Assembly: GCF_001942625.1 (NCBI RefSeq)
Contig: NZ_MLCL01000002.1
Coordinates: 1-64,000, forward strand
Direction: 5' to 3'
Source: Mycobacterium syngnathidarum
Lineage (GTDB): Bacteria > Actinomycetota > Actinomycetes > Mycobacteriales > Mycobacteriaceae
Length of the DNA: 64,000 nucleotides
In this document: one piece after another, positions 16,927 to 25,412 of the stretch
Numbering within the stretch: position 1 is the stretch's first letter
Layout: the number at the start of each line of letters is the position of its first letter
Notes under the pieces: model-generated
Database searches by the model: none
The model's input: only the letters and a program-made list of their open reading frames with translations
What the model was told of the DNA's origin: nothing
Made by a program: the position numbers and the translations under genes

Positions 16927-18012
16927 ATGTTCAGTTTTTCCCCGAGGGCCGACTCGATACGGCGCCGTGGCCCGCTGCTGGGCCTGTGCCTGTTCCTGGT
17001 GGTGGCCACCGTGCTGACGTGGATGGTCTACGTCACGTTGCGACGCGACGTCGGCGGCCCCGCCACGTCGTACTCCGCGGTGTTCACCGACGTCTTCGGG
17101 CTGCGCGAGGGTGACGACGTCCGGGTGGCCGGTGTGCGTGTCGGGCGGGTGCAGACGATCGAGCTGCAGGGAACCCTGGCGAAGGTGTCGTTCCTCGTGC
17201 AGGACGGCCACCGGCTCACCACCGGCACCGTGGCGGCCGTCGACTATCAGAACATCGTCGGACAGCGGTATCTTGCGCTGGACCGGGGGCGAGCCGAAGC
17301 GGCCACGGTGTTGCCGGCCGGATCGGTGATCGGGATCGATCGGACCGAGCCGTCCTTCGACATCGGCACCCTGCTCAATGGCTATGAGCCCCTGTTCGCC
17401 GTCCTGGATCCCGACCAGGTGAACAACCTCACCAACGCCGTCGTCGGATCGTTGCAGGGCGATACTGCCGCGATCACCCAGCTCGTCGATCAGACGTCAG
17501 TGCTCACCGAGACTTTCGTCGGCCAGGACCGCGCGCTGGACCGCGTCATCGCGGGGATGGACGGTGTGGTCGGCAATCTGGCCGGACAGAACGACCATTT
17601 CGAGCGCACGATCACCGCAGCGCGAAAGGCCGTGACGGCCTTCGACAATCGTCGCGACAGCCTGGTGTCATCGCTGGGGACGATGACGGCGGTGGCCGGC
17701 AACCTGTCGCGGATCGGGCGTGACGTGCAACCGACCGTCCGCGACATGCTCAACCGGCAGCCCGGCTACACCCGGCACATGCTCGACATCGAACCGCAGA
17801 TCGCTTACACGGGCCTGAACACGCCGCTGCTGTTGAAGGGGTTGTCCCGGGTCTTCGGGGAAGGGGCCTACATGAACGCCTATGCCTGTGACGTCAACGT
17901 GTACGGGTTCTTTCCAGGGCTCAACGACGTAGTGCCCATCATCGTCGATGCCGCGACGCCGGGCGGAACCGCCAAACACACCCCCAAGTGCCGGAACATG
18001 GCCAATGGCTGA
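16927..18012 (+). CDS. mceB: MceB-type protein
   Basis: 361 residues. N-terminal anchor (about 20-38), MlaD domain with DVFGLREGDDVRVAGVRVG, then a helical Mce region. The ATG follows GTAGGAGAATTCG. Cargo is unknown; the order relative to the other five genes supports the B position. Confidence 0.92.
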   Translation: MFSFSPRADSIRRRGPLLGLCLFLVVATVLTWMVYVTLRRDVGGPATSYSAVFTDVFGLREGDDVRVAGVRVGRVQTIELQGTLAKVSFLVQDGHRLTTGTVAAVDYQNIVGQRYLALDRGRAEAATVLPAGSVIGIDRTEPSFDIGTLLNGYEPLFAVLDPDQVNNLTNAVVGSLQGDTAAITQLVDQTSVLTETFVGQDRALDRVIAGMDGVVGNLAGQNDHFERTITAARKAVTAFDNRRDSLVSSLGTMTAVAGNLSRIGRDVQPTVRDMLNRQPGYTRHMLDIEPQIAYTGLNTPLLLKGLSRVFGEGAYMNAYACDVNVYGFFPGLNDVVPIIVDAATPGGTAKHTPKCRNMANG

Positions 18013-19015
18013 CCGGGTCGCCAGGAAAGCCTGGCTCGGACTGCTGGCCGTCGCCACCGTCGGAACCCTGATCGCGGCAATGCTGCTGGTCAAAGAGGCC
18101 GGCATCGGATACCAGCGTTACACGGCGAAATTCCTTCAGGCGGCGGCCTTGCGTGCCGACGACATCGTGGCGGTGGCGGGTATCCCGGTGGGAACGGTGA
18201 CCGCCGTACGCCTGGCCGGCGATCACGTGGAGGCCGAGATCCGTGTCCGCGACGACATACCCGTGGGCCGCGACACCCGCGCCGCGATAAAGGTGACGAC
18301 ATTGTTCGGTTCCCGCTATCTCGACTTGCGCCCGGCTGGGGACAGCTCTCCCGAGAAGCACACGATCGACCTGGCGCACACCGAGGTGCCCTACGATCTG
18401 CAAGCCGCCCTTGCCGATTCGACCAGAACCTTTGAGCAGGTGGACGCCGACCGGATCGCGGAGTCCCTCGATGTGCTGAGCCGGCAGATGGACGGGTTGC
18501 CCGCAGTGGTGCCCCAGGCGATGGACAATGTGCGGGCCCTGTCATCGGTGATCGCGCAGCGACGGGATCAACTGGGCAGTCTTCTGGCGAACACCGAACA
18601 CGTCACCAGCATGCTGCGGCGCCAGCAGTCCGAGATCGGCAACTTCATTCGCCAGGGGCAGGAACTGGTGGGTGAGTTCGTGGCGCGCTCAGCGGCCTTC
18701 CATGCGTTGATGCAGTCCCTTCGGTCGGTCGTCGACTCGCTGCGCACCATCGCGGTGCACGACCGGACCGCGGTCGACGACGTGCTGTCGACGATGCAAC
18801 AGCTGAGCGAGAAGTTCGCCGAACAAGATGCGCTCTTCCGAAATCTGCTGCAGATCGCGCCCGTTCCGATCCGCCAGATCGCGAACGCCACCGGATTCGG
18901 CAACGCGATCGAGACCAATGCCCCCGCAGGCGCTCTGATCGATTCCTGGATGTGCGCCATCAGTGGCCGGGCCGAACAGTTCGGCATGATCCCGTATCTC
19001 AAGGACTGCAAGTGA
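18005..19015 (+). CDS. mceC: MceC-type protein
   Basis: 336 residues from ATG 18005, overlapping mceB by eight bases. N-terminal membrane helix, MlaD domain with LRADDIVAVAGIPVGTVTAV and a coiled-coil-like helical domain (about 150-290). It lacks the long Pro-rich tail that many MceC proteins carry, so it is short for its class. Confidence 0.9.
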   Translation: MADRVARKAWLGLLAVATVGTLIAAMLLVKEAGIGYQRYTAKFLQAAALRADDIVAVAGIPVGTVTAVRLAGDHVEAEIRVRDDIPVGRDTRAAIKVTTLFGSRYLDLRPAGDSSPEKHTIDLAHTEVPYDLQAALADSTRTFEQVDADRIAESLDVLSRQMDGLPAVVPQAMDNVRALSSVIAQRRDQLGSLLANTEHVTSMLRRQQSEIGNFIRQGQELVGEFVARSAAFHALMQSLRSVVDSLRTIAVHDRTAVDDVLSTMQQLSEKFAEQDALFRNLLQIAPVPIRQIANATGFGNAIETNAPAGALIDSWMCAISGRAEQFGMIPYLKDCK

Positions 19016-20127
19016 TGAATGGACACCGGCGCCTGGTGGTCGCCGCCGTGCTGATCACCGTGCTGGCGATCGTCGGCGCTGTGGGGTGGAAGCTGCTGGC
19101 CCACCGTGACCGCAGCATCACCGTGACCGCGCAGTTCGACAGCGCGGCGGGGCTGTATGTCGGCAATGTGGTAGCAGTGCTGGGGATTCCGGTTGGGCAG
19201 GTCACGCGGGTGACGGCGAGGGGAAGCTACGCCGAGGTGGACTTCACCGTCGACGAGGGTGTCGCGATACCTGCTGACGTGGAGGCCGTTACCTTGTCGA
19301 CGTCGATCCTCACCGACCGCCAGATCGAGCTGTCGCCGCCGTACCGCGGGGGCCCGACGCTGCGCAACGGCGACATCATCGGCCTGCATCGCACCAAGAC
19401 GCCGGTCGAGTTCGACCGCGTGCTCGGCATGCTCGACAAGCTGTCCACGTCATTGCGGGGGAATGGCATGGGAGGAGGGCCCGTTGCGGACCTGCAGAAT
19501 GCCGGCGACGGTGTGATCGCCGGACAAGGGGAGCAGATCAAGGGTGCCCTCGACGAACTGTCGCGAGCCCTGCGGCTGAGCTCCGACGGTGGGGCCCGCA
19601 CCCGCCAACAGGTGACCACCATCATCACCAACCTCGATTCTCTGCTGGACGCCGCGGCGGGAAACGACGCGAAGCTACGCGAATTCGGCTCCGTGGTACG
19701 GCAGCTCAGCGACGTCCTGGCCGCCGAGGATTTCGGGTCGGGGACCACCGGTAGACAACTCAACGAGGTCGTCGAACAGACCGGACAGATCCTCTCGGCC
19801 AACCGTGAGGTGATCAAGCAGGGAATCGCCAATGGCGACACCAGCGTCCAAACGCTTCACGACCGGCAACGGGAGCTCGCGGAGTTCTTCGATGTGCTTC
19901 CGCTGATGGCCGACAACCTCTACAACTCGATCGATCAACGAAACGGAGCGATCCGCGCACATTTCCTGGCCGACCGGATGGTGTTCGACGGCCAGATGGC
20001 CAAGGAGGTCTGCAACATGATGGGGCTGCGCCAGCTCGGATGCAGCACCGGGACACTGCAGGATTACGGACCCGACTTCGGCTTGACCAACATGCTGGAG
20101 GGGCTCGCGGCGATGGGGCAGAAATGA
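19015..20127 (+). CDS. mceD: MceD-type protein
   Basis: 370 residues from ATG 19015, sharing one base with the mceC stop (TGATG). N-terminal membrane helix (about 7-25), MlaD domain containing GLYVGNVVAVLGIPVGQV, and a helical domain. It lacks the long C-terminal extension found in Mce1D/Mce4D. Positional fourth subunit of the transporter. Confidence 0.9.
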   Translation: MNGHRRLVVAAVLITVLAIVGAVGWKLLAHRDRSITVTAQFDSAAGLYVGNVVAVLGIPVGQVTRVTARGSYAEVDFTVDEGVAIPADVEAVTLSTSILTDRQIELSPPYRGGPTLRNGDIIGLHRTKTPVEFDRVLGMLDKLSTSLRGNGMGGGPVADLQNAGDGVIAGQGEQIKGALDELSRALRLSSDGGARTRQQVTTIITNLDSLLDAAAGNDAKLREFGSVVRQLSDVLAAEDFGSGTTGRQLNEVVEQTGQILSANREVIKQGIANGDTSVQTLHDRQRELAEFFDVLPLMADNLYNSIDQRNGAIRAHFLADRMVFDGQMAKEVCNMMGLRQLGCSTGTLQDYGPDFGLTNMLEGLAAMGQK

Positions 20128-21248
20128 TTTCGGTACAACGGCTTCGGATACGGACGCTGGCAGCCCTGGCCGCGGGCCTGCTGACCGCAGGCTGCGCCAC
20201 GAACGGGCTGGCCGACCTGCCGCTACCCGCACCGGGGCTCGGGTCGGGCGGCTACCGGCTGACTGTGGTGTTCGCCAACGCGCTCAACCTGCCCGAGCAC
20301 GCCAAGGTCAAGCTCGCAGGCGCCGACATCGGTCAGGTCGAGGACATGGTGGCGCGCGATTTCACCGCGGTGACCACGCTGCGGATCAACGACGACGTCC
20401 AACTCCCGGCGGGCAGTACAGCCGAACTCCGTTCGGCCACACCGTTGGGCGACGTCTTCGTCTCGATCAGTCCGCCGCGACCTCCGCAGCCGGGGGCCCG
20501 CCCGCTCTCCGACGGCGACACGATCGACCTGGACTCCACAACCGCGGCCGCCACGGTCGAGTCGGTGTTGAGTTCAGCGGCCGTCTTGGTCAACGGTGGC
20601 GCCGTGCACAACCTGACCAACATCGTCAACGGAATGGGCAAGGCCGCCGGGCCCGACGGCCGGGCCTTCGGTGATCTGGTGGCCAAGTCGAACCAATTGC
20701 TCGGCACGGTGAATGCTCGTTCGGCACAGCTCGATTCCGCGATGTCCGAGACGACGCGGCTGGCTGAGCTGCTCGACGCCAAGAATCAGGAGGTCGGCGA
20801 GATCCTGCGGGCCGCCGCACCGGCGACCGAGACGCTGGCCGACAACACCGGCCGGATGACCGACTTGGCCCTCACCCTCGGCGACATCTCGCAGAACTTG
20901 GCCAAGTTCCCGTCCATCGCCGGGACGGACACCAGCGGTCGCAGCGTGATCGCCGACGCGGACGCCATCGCACGAGCATTCAACGACGTCGTGGTGGACC
21001 CGCAGACCAGCTTGGCCTCGCTGAACCGGCTGTACGCCCCGTTCGTCAAGATGACCGCGGGCACGTCGATGGCGGGAGCGGCCGGGATCGACCGGCTGGT
21101 CCTCGGATCCATTCCCGACGCCGGGTTCGGCGGGGATCCCGGCCTCCACGGCCCCAAACGGGCCGATTGGCACCAGCTCGTCGGATCGCTCAAATTCGTG
21201 CTCTGGCGGTTACAGGAGCGGGTGGTCGGTCGGGGGCCTCAGCCGTGA
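20124..21248 (+). CDS. mceE: MceE-type lipoprotein (LprK-like)
   Basis: 374 residues from ATG 20124. The lipobox LLTAGC gives lipidated cysteine C24, as in the E subunit of other Mce operons. An MlaD domain follows (FANALNLPEHAKVKLAGADIGQV). The lipid anchor fixes the E subunit in the envelope, where it is thought to help the assembly reach outward. Confidence 0.92.
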   Translation: MISVQRLRIRTLAALAAGLLTAGCATNGLADLPLPAPGLGSGGYRLTVVFANALNLPEHAKVKLAGADIGQVEDMVARDFTAVTTLRINDDVQLPAGSTAELRSATPLGDVFVSISPPRPPQPGARPLSDGDTIDLDSTTAAATVESVLSSAAVLVNGGAVHNLTNIVNGMGKAAGPDGRAFGDLVAKSNQLLGTVNARSAQLDSAMSETTRLAELLDAKNQEVGEILRAAAPATETLADNTGRMTDLALTLGDISQNLAKFPSIAGTDTSGRSVIADADAIARAFNDVVVDPQTSLASLNRLYAPFVKMTAGTSMAGAAGIDRLVLGSIPDAGFGGDPGLHGPKRADWHQLVGSLKFVLWRLQERVVGRGPQP

Positions 21249-22456
21249 GCGGTGATCGCCGCAGCGCCTGGACCGCGCTGGTGGCCTTGGCGCTCACTCT
21301 GGTCGTTTCGGTCTACTACCTGATGACCGGCGTGTTGCAGGTGCGCCCGCTGGCCGCGACATACCGTGTCACGGTGCAGCTTTCGGAGTCGGGAGGGCTG
21401 CTGCCCAATCAGGATGTGACCATGCGCGGGGTTCGCGTGGGCAAGGTCGAAAGGCTCGCGTTCACCCCGGGTGGTGTCGAGGCGGTCCTGCGGGTATCCG
21501 AGGATGCGCGGATCCCGGCCGCCAGCTCGGTGCGGGTCTCGGCGCTCTCGGCGGCCGGCGAACAGTACGTCGACTTCGCCGCCACCTCCGAGGATGGCCC
21601 GTATCTCTCGGATGGCGCCGTGATCACCCGTGACCGGACCGCCGTGCCGGTGTCGATGGCCGAGCTGTTGGCCAACGCGGACGGGGTACTGGCGCAGGTG
21701 GATCCACAGAAGCTGGAGCGGATGAAGGCCGAGCTGAGCCTGAGCAGTGCCGGCCCGGAGAAACTCGCGGCGATCGTCGACGGCGGGACATTTCTGTTGT
21801 CGACTCTGGATTCCGTGCTGCCCGAAACGGTGGGCGTGATCCGCAGCAGCCGGGTCGTGCTGTCGTCGGCGGTGGATGTCAACAACGGAATCGGTGCCAC
21901 GGCAACCAATCTGCGCCACACGATGGCCGGAGTGGCCGGCATGCAGGACGGCTACCGCAGGCTGCTCGGCCAGTCCCCGGCGGCCCTGGGCGCCATCGAC
22001 AACGTGTTCACCGACAATTCGGACACCATGGTTCAACTGCTGGGAAATCTGGCCACGGTGGCGCGGCTGTCCTATGTACGGGTGCCTGCCCTGGATGCAC
22101 TGTTCCCCGACTACCGCGGTTCGGCGCTGGAGGCCTTCATCAGCACGATGCACGAGCATGGACTGTGGGTGACCGCCGACATCTATCCGAGGTATGCCTG
22201 TGACTACGGCACACCTCGGCGGCCTCCTTCGGCGGCGGACTATCCGGAGCCGAATTTGTATACCTACTGCCACGATGACGATCCGAGCCTGCTGGTTCGC
22301 GGTGCCCGCAACGCTCCGCGACCTGCCGGCGATGACACCGCCGGCCCGCCGCCGGGGGCGGACCTGGCCACGACGGCCGATCCGACGCCGCCGGGCCGCT
22401 ACACGATCCCGACGCCTTACGGCGGGCCCACGCTGCCGATCGAGCCGCCCCGTTGA
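21245..22456 (+). CDS. mceF: MceF-type protein (last gene of the operon)
   Basis: 403 residues from GTG 21245 (GTGA overlap). N-terminal membrane helix, MlaD domain with LLPNQDVTMRGVRVGKV, helical domain and a Pro/Gly-rich C terminus with several cysteines. No mce-associated (Mas) genes follow, unlike mce1 or mce4. Its final 40 bases overlap a short opposite-strand ORF ending at 22417. Confidence 0.92.
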   Translation: MSGDRRSAWTALVALALTLVVSVYYLMTGVLQVRPLAATYRVTVQLSESGGLLPNQDVTMRGVRVGKVERLAFTPGGVEAVLRVSEDARIPAASSVRVSALSAAGEQYVDFAATSEDGPYLSDGAVITRDRTAVPVSMAELLANADGVLAQVDPQKLERMKAELSLSSAGPEKLAAIVDGGTFLLSTLDSVLPETVGVIRSSRVVLSSAVDVNNGIGATATNLRHTMAGVAGMQDGYRRLLGQSPAALGAIDNVFTDNSDTMVQLLGNLATVARLSYVRVPALDALFPDYRGSALEAFISTMHEHGLWVTADIYPRYACDYGTPRRPPSAADYPEPNLYTYCHDDDPSLLVRGARNAPRPAGDDTAGPPPGADLATTADPTPPGRYTIPTPYGGPTLPIEPPR

Positions 22457-22593
22457 TCGTCGCGGCGGGCCGGCTTGTTCGGTGACGGTGTGGGCCACCA
22501 CTCGGCGACGACGACGATCAACCGCAGCAGTCGGACGAACCAGGTCATCGCGGCGACTTTCAGCCGATCGCGGATACGGGAGAACCGAGTCAT
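22417..22593 (-). CDS. Small single-pass membrane protein (58 aa) behind a Zur-type box
   Basis: The minus-strand ATG at 22593 opens 58 codons ending in TAA at 22417. The product begins MTRFSRIRDRLKVAAMTW, has a hydrophobic segment (about 13-33, ending VVVAEWW), then a polar Pro/Arg-rich tail. About 85 percent of codons end in G or C, matching genuine genes here. A perfect Zur-type palindrome lies 7 bases upstream of the start and nothing else on that strand could be its target. There is no clear Shine-Dalgarno sequence, so a leaderless transcript is possible. I know no family for it. Confidence 0.5.
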   Translation of the reverse strand: MTRFSRIRDRLKVAAMTWFVRLLRLIVVVAEWWPTPSPNKPARRDDQRGGSIGSVGPP

Positions 22594-22600
22594 ATGGAAA

Positions 22601-22615
22601 TGGTAATCATTACCA
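22601..22615 (-). promoter_or_regulatory. Zur-type operator (perfect 7-1-7 palindrome)
   Basis: TGGTAATCATTACCA is a perfect palindrome with the spacing of actinobacterial Zur boxes, and the following AATAAA resembles the flank of the other two sites. It lies in the 42-base gap between pxpA and the 58-residue ORF on the minus strand. Confidence 0.6.
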
Positions 22616-22635
22616 ATAAAGCCCAGGTGGCCTGG

Positions 22636-23397
22636 TCAGCTGAACGGTGACAGCTCGGTACCCCCGGCCCTCAGGCGGTCACGTACCGCCGCTGCGATCT
22701 GCACCGCGCCCGGTGAATCGCCGTGTACGCAAATCGATTCCACGACGATGGGCACGGTGGTGCCGTCGACGGCAATGACCCGGCCCGTCGTCACCATCGT
22801 GGCCACCCGTTCGGCGATGGCCACGGGGTCGTGCAGCACTGCGCCCGGTTCGCGACGTGACACCAGCGTTCCGTCGGCCTGGTAGGCGCGGTCGGCGAAG
22901 GCCTCGGCCACGGTGCGGAGTCCGAGTTGCCGGGCCTGTTCGAAGAACACCGAACCGGACAACCCCAGCACCGGAAGGCCGGCGTCGACGGCGCGCACCG
23001 CCGCGGCCACCGCCTCTGCCTGTTCGCGGTGACGGACAATCGTGTTGTACAGCGCGCCATGGGGTTTCACGTATGTCACGGCGGTGCCCGCGGCCTGGGC
23101 AATACCCTGCAGCGCGCCGATCTGATAGATCACGTCTGCGGTCAGATCCTCGGGCGTGACGTCGATGAAGCGTCGTCCGAATCCGGCCAGGTCCCGGTAG
23201 CTGACCTGGGCGCCGACGCGCACGCCCCGCGCCGCGGCCTCCCGGCAGGTCTGCAGCAGCAGCGCCGGATCGCCCGCATGGAACCCGCAGGCCACGTTGG
23301 CGCTGGTGACCAGGCCCAGCATGGCCTCGTCGTCGCCGAGCTTCCAGGCGCCGAAGCCCTCACCGAGATCGGCGTTGAGGTCGACGGATGCAGCCAC
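22636..23397 (-). CDS. pxpA: 5-oxoprolinase subunit A (LamB/YcsF family)
   Basis: 253 residues. The family signature is plain at the N terminus: [14 protein letters not shown], then [15 protein letters not shown], later [10 protein letters not shown] and [12 protein letters not shown]. PxpA works with PxpB and PxpC to open 5-oxoproline to glutamate at the cost of ATP. The partner genes are not in this window. Its ATG is nine bases after the bluB stop on the same strand, so the two are probably co-transcribed, although no functional link is obvious. Confidence 0.9.
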   Translation of the reverse strand: MAASVDLNADLGEGFGAWKLGDDEAMLGLVTSANVACGFHAGDPALLLQTCREAAARGVRVGAQVSYRDLAGFGRRFIDVTPEDLTADVIYQIGALQGIAQAAGTAVTYVKPHGALYNTIVRHREQAEAVAAAVRAVDAGLPVLGLSGSVFFEQARQLGLRTVAEAFADRAYQADGTLVSRREPGAVLHDPVAIAERVATMVTTGRVIAVDGTTVPIVVESICVHGDSPGAVQIAAAVRDRLRAGGTELSPFS

Positions 23398-23406
23398 CTC
23401 ACCAGC

Positions 23407-24066
23407 CTAAGGGGCCGCCGCGGCCGGCCAACCGTTCTCGGACACGAATTCGGGCAGGGGGCGGCCGACTGTCCAGTGCTCGATCTCCAGCACTGGCCGG
23501 TCCGGAAACTCGGGCACCGGTCCCAGGCACAGGATCGCCACCGGCTCGGCATCGGCGGGCATGCCCATGAGTTGTGCCAGCGGCAGTGGCTCGAAGATCG
23601 ACACCCACCCCATGCCGAGGCCCTCGGCCCGGGCGGCCAGCCACATGTTCTGGATCGCGCAGGACACCGAGGCCAGGTCCATCTGCGGTAGCGTGCGACG
23701 GCCGAAGACATGCCGGTCGCGGTTCTCGCCGAGGGCGACGACGAACAGCTCGGCGCAGTCGAGAATGCCCTCCACCTTGAGCGCCAGGAATTCCTCCCCG
23801 CGGGACCCCAGCGCGTCTGCGGTGTGGATGCGCTCCTCGTCGACCAGCGCGTGGATCTTGCCGCGCAGCGCCTCATCGGTGATCCGGATGAATCGCCACG
23901 GCTGCATCAGTCCGACGCTCGGCGCCGCGTGGGCGGCTTGCAGCAGCCGGCCGAGGACCTCGGGGGCGACGGTGCTGCCGGGGACGAACCGGCGCATGTC
24001 GCGGCGTTCGGCGATGGCGCGGTACACGGCGCGTCGCTCGTCGGGGCTGAAGGCGTGCTCGGACAC
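23407..24066 (-). CDS. bluB: 5,6-dimethylbenzimidazole synthase (BluB, nitroreductase fold)
   Basis: 219 residues. RRDMRRFVPGSTV followed by LLQAAHAAPSVGLMQPWRFIRI is characteristic of BluB, which breaks down reduced FMN with O2 to give the lower ligand of vitamin B12. Later blocks (AIQNMWLAARAEGLGMGWVSIFEP) match the nitroreductase fold. No other cobalamin genes are nearby, apart from the COG0523 protein next door, which is more likely a zinc chaperone. A generic nitroreductase is the alternative. Confidence 0.8.
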   Translation of the reverse strand: MSEHAFSPDERRAVYRAIAERRDMRRFVPGSTVAPEVLGRLLQAAHAAPSVGLMQPWRFIRITDEALRGKIHALVDEERIHTADALGSRGEEFLALKVEGILDCAELFVVALGENRDRHVFGRRTLPQMDLASVSCAIQNMWLAARAEGLGMGWVSIFEPLPLAQLMGMPADAEPVAILCLGPVPEFPDRPVLEIEHWTVGRPLPEFVSENGWPAAAAP

Positions 24067-24139
24067 AGCGTCGAGCTTAGGCGGGGTGCTCGGCCGTGCG
24101 GAGCGCCAGTTGGGGTGTTCGTGCTCGCGGGTGGCCAGC

Positions 24140-24172
24140 TATGACACACGTTTGACCAAATTGCGTGTCATA
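24140..24172. repeat. Inverted repeat upstream of bluB
   Basis: TATGACAC (24140-24147) and GTGTCATA (24165-24172) form 8-base perfect arms around a 17-base centre, 74 bases upstream of the bluB start. It could be an operator for the bluB-pxpA unit, or a hairpin ending the cobW transcript, whose stop lies 29 bases away. Confidence 0.4.
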
Positions 24173-24200
24173 AGTGGCCTTTCGGCCTGACGCACTCCGG

Positions 24201-25331
24201 TCAATGCGCGTGGGTGACGTTCCAGGCCGGTAGCGGGTCCGGGTAGCCGGTCCAGGCCTGCTTGCCCTCGGCCAGTTCGGCGTCGGTCAGCAGGGCCCCG
24301 TCGAGTAGCCGGTGGACCTTGTCGCGGTCGAGCTTTATCCCGATGAACACGATCTCCTGACCCGGCGCGATCTCGGTGCCCGACCAGTACTGCGCCGGCT
24401 CGATCACCAGGTTCGGGCCGGCCTGTGACCATATGGCGGCGATCGTCGGGCGGCTGGCGATCCAGCAGAATCCCTTGCTGCGCAACACCCTTGTCACCTG
24501 ACCGAGCGCTTCGCCGAGGCGCTGCGGGTGAAACGGCCGGTCGGAGCGGAAGGTCATCGAGCTGATGCCGTACTCCTCGGTCTCGGGTGTGTGTCCGTCG
24601 GCGATCTCCTCGTCCCAGCCCGGGGTCTGGGCGGCGGCCTCCGGATCGAACAGCCCGGTGCCCAGTACCTCGCCGATATCGACGACGCCGTGGTCGGTCC
24701 GGATCAGCTTGGCGGTCGGATTCAGCCTGCGCAGCAGCGTTTCGACGGTGTCGAGGGTCGCCGGGCTCACCAGGTCGGTCTTGTTGAGCAGGATGACGTC
24801 GGCGAACTCCACCTGGTCGGTGAGCAGGTCGGCGATGCTGCGGGCATCGCCGTCGCCGGCGGCCAGATCCCGGTCGGCCAGGCCGTCACCGCGGACGACC
24901 TCGGTCAAGAACGTGGACGCGTCGACGACCGTCACCAGGGTGTCCAGTTTCGCGAGCCGGCCGAGCTGGAACCCGTCCTCGAACTCCCACTCGAACGTCG
25001 CGGCGACCGGCATGGGCTCGGAGATCCCGGTCGACTCGATGACCAGGTTGTCGAACCGGTTCTGCCGGGCCAGTGCGCCGACGGCCTCCACCAGGTCCTC
25101 GCGCAGCGTGCAGCAGATGCAGCCGTTGGTCAGCTCGACGAGTTTCTCCTCGGTGCGGTCGAGGTGCCCCTGCCCGGCGATGAGCGCCGCGTCGATGTTG
25201 ACCTCACTCATGTCGTTGACGATCACGGCGACGCGTCTGCCCTCCCGGTTCGCCAGGATGTGGTTCAAGAGCGTGGTCTTGCCTGCGCCGAGGAAGCCGG
25301 ACAGGACGGTGACGGGTAGCAGGTCGGACAT
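24201..25331 (-). CDS. COG0523 (CobW-like) zinc metallochaperone GTPase
   Basis: 376 residues. P-loop [12 protein letters not shown] (11-22), the metal-binding CxCC motif GCICC (C71, C73, C74), GTPase NKTD (about 160), and a C-terminal CobW_C domain (about 250-350, [27 protein letters not shown]). Zur-linked COG0523 proteins move scarce zinc to client enzymes. In mycobacteria a family member in the alternative ribosomal protein operon (Mrf) instead promotes ribosome hibernation in low zinc. Transcribed divergently from znuABC across a Zur-type box, with AAGGAG ahead of the start. Confidence 0.88.
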   Translation of the reverse strand: MSDLLPVTVLSGFLGAGKTTLLNHILANREGRRVAVIVNDMSEVNIDAALIAGQGHLDRTEEKLVELTNGCICCTLREDLVEAVGALARQNRFDNLVIESTGISEPMPVAATFEWEFEDGFQLGRLAKLDTLVTVVDASTFLTEVVRGDGLADRDLAAGDGDARSIADLLTDQVEFADVILLNKTDLVSPATLDTVETLLRRLNPTAKLIRTDHGVVDIGEVLGTGLFDPEAAAQTPGWDEEIADGHTPETEEYGISSMTFRSDRPFHPQRLGEALGQVTRVLRSKGFCWIASRPTIAAIWSQAGPNLVIEPAQYWSGTEIAPGQEIVFIGIKLDRDKVHRLLDGALLTDAELAEGKQAWTGYPDPLPAWNVTHAH

Positions 25332-25343
25332 CGCACTCCTTAA

Positions 25344-25358
25344 TGAAAACGATTTTCA
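25344..25358. promoter_or_regulatory. Zur-type operator between cobW-like gene and znuABC
   Basis: TGAAAACGATTTTCA matches the 7-1-7 Zur consensus at 14 of 15 positions and sits 12 bases upstream of the COG0523 gene, in the shared divergent promoter. Zinc-loaded Zur would silence both directions. Confidence 0.8.
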
Positions 25359-25389
25359 ATAAATCATCATCCGGGCGTGCGTCTCCTAA

Positions 25390-25404
25390 TGCAAACGGTT
25401 ATCG
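25390..25404 (+). promoter_or_regulatory. Second, degenerate Zur-like site before znuA
   Basis: TGCAAACGGTTATCG follows the Zur layout with several mismatches. It lies 46 bases after the first box and overlaps the in-frame ATG at 25389, which argues that znuA starts further down. Confidence 0.4.
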
Positions 25405-25412
25405 TTATCGCC

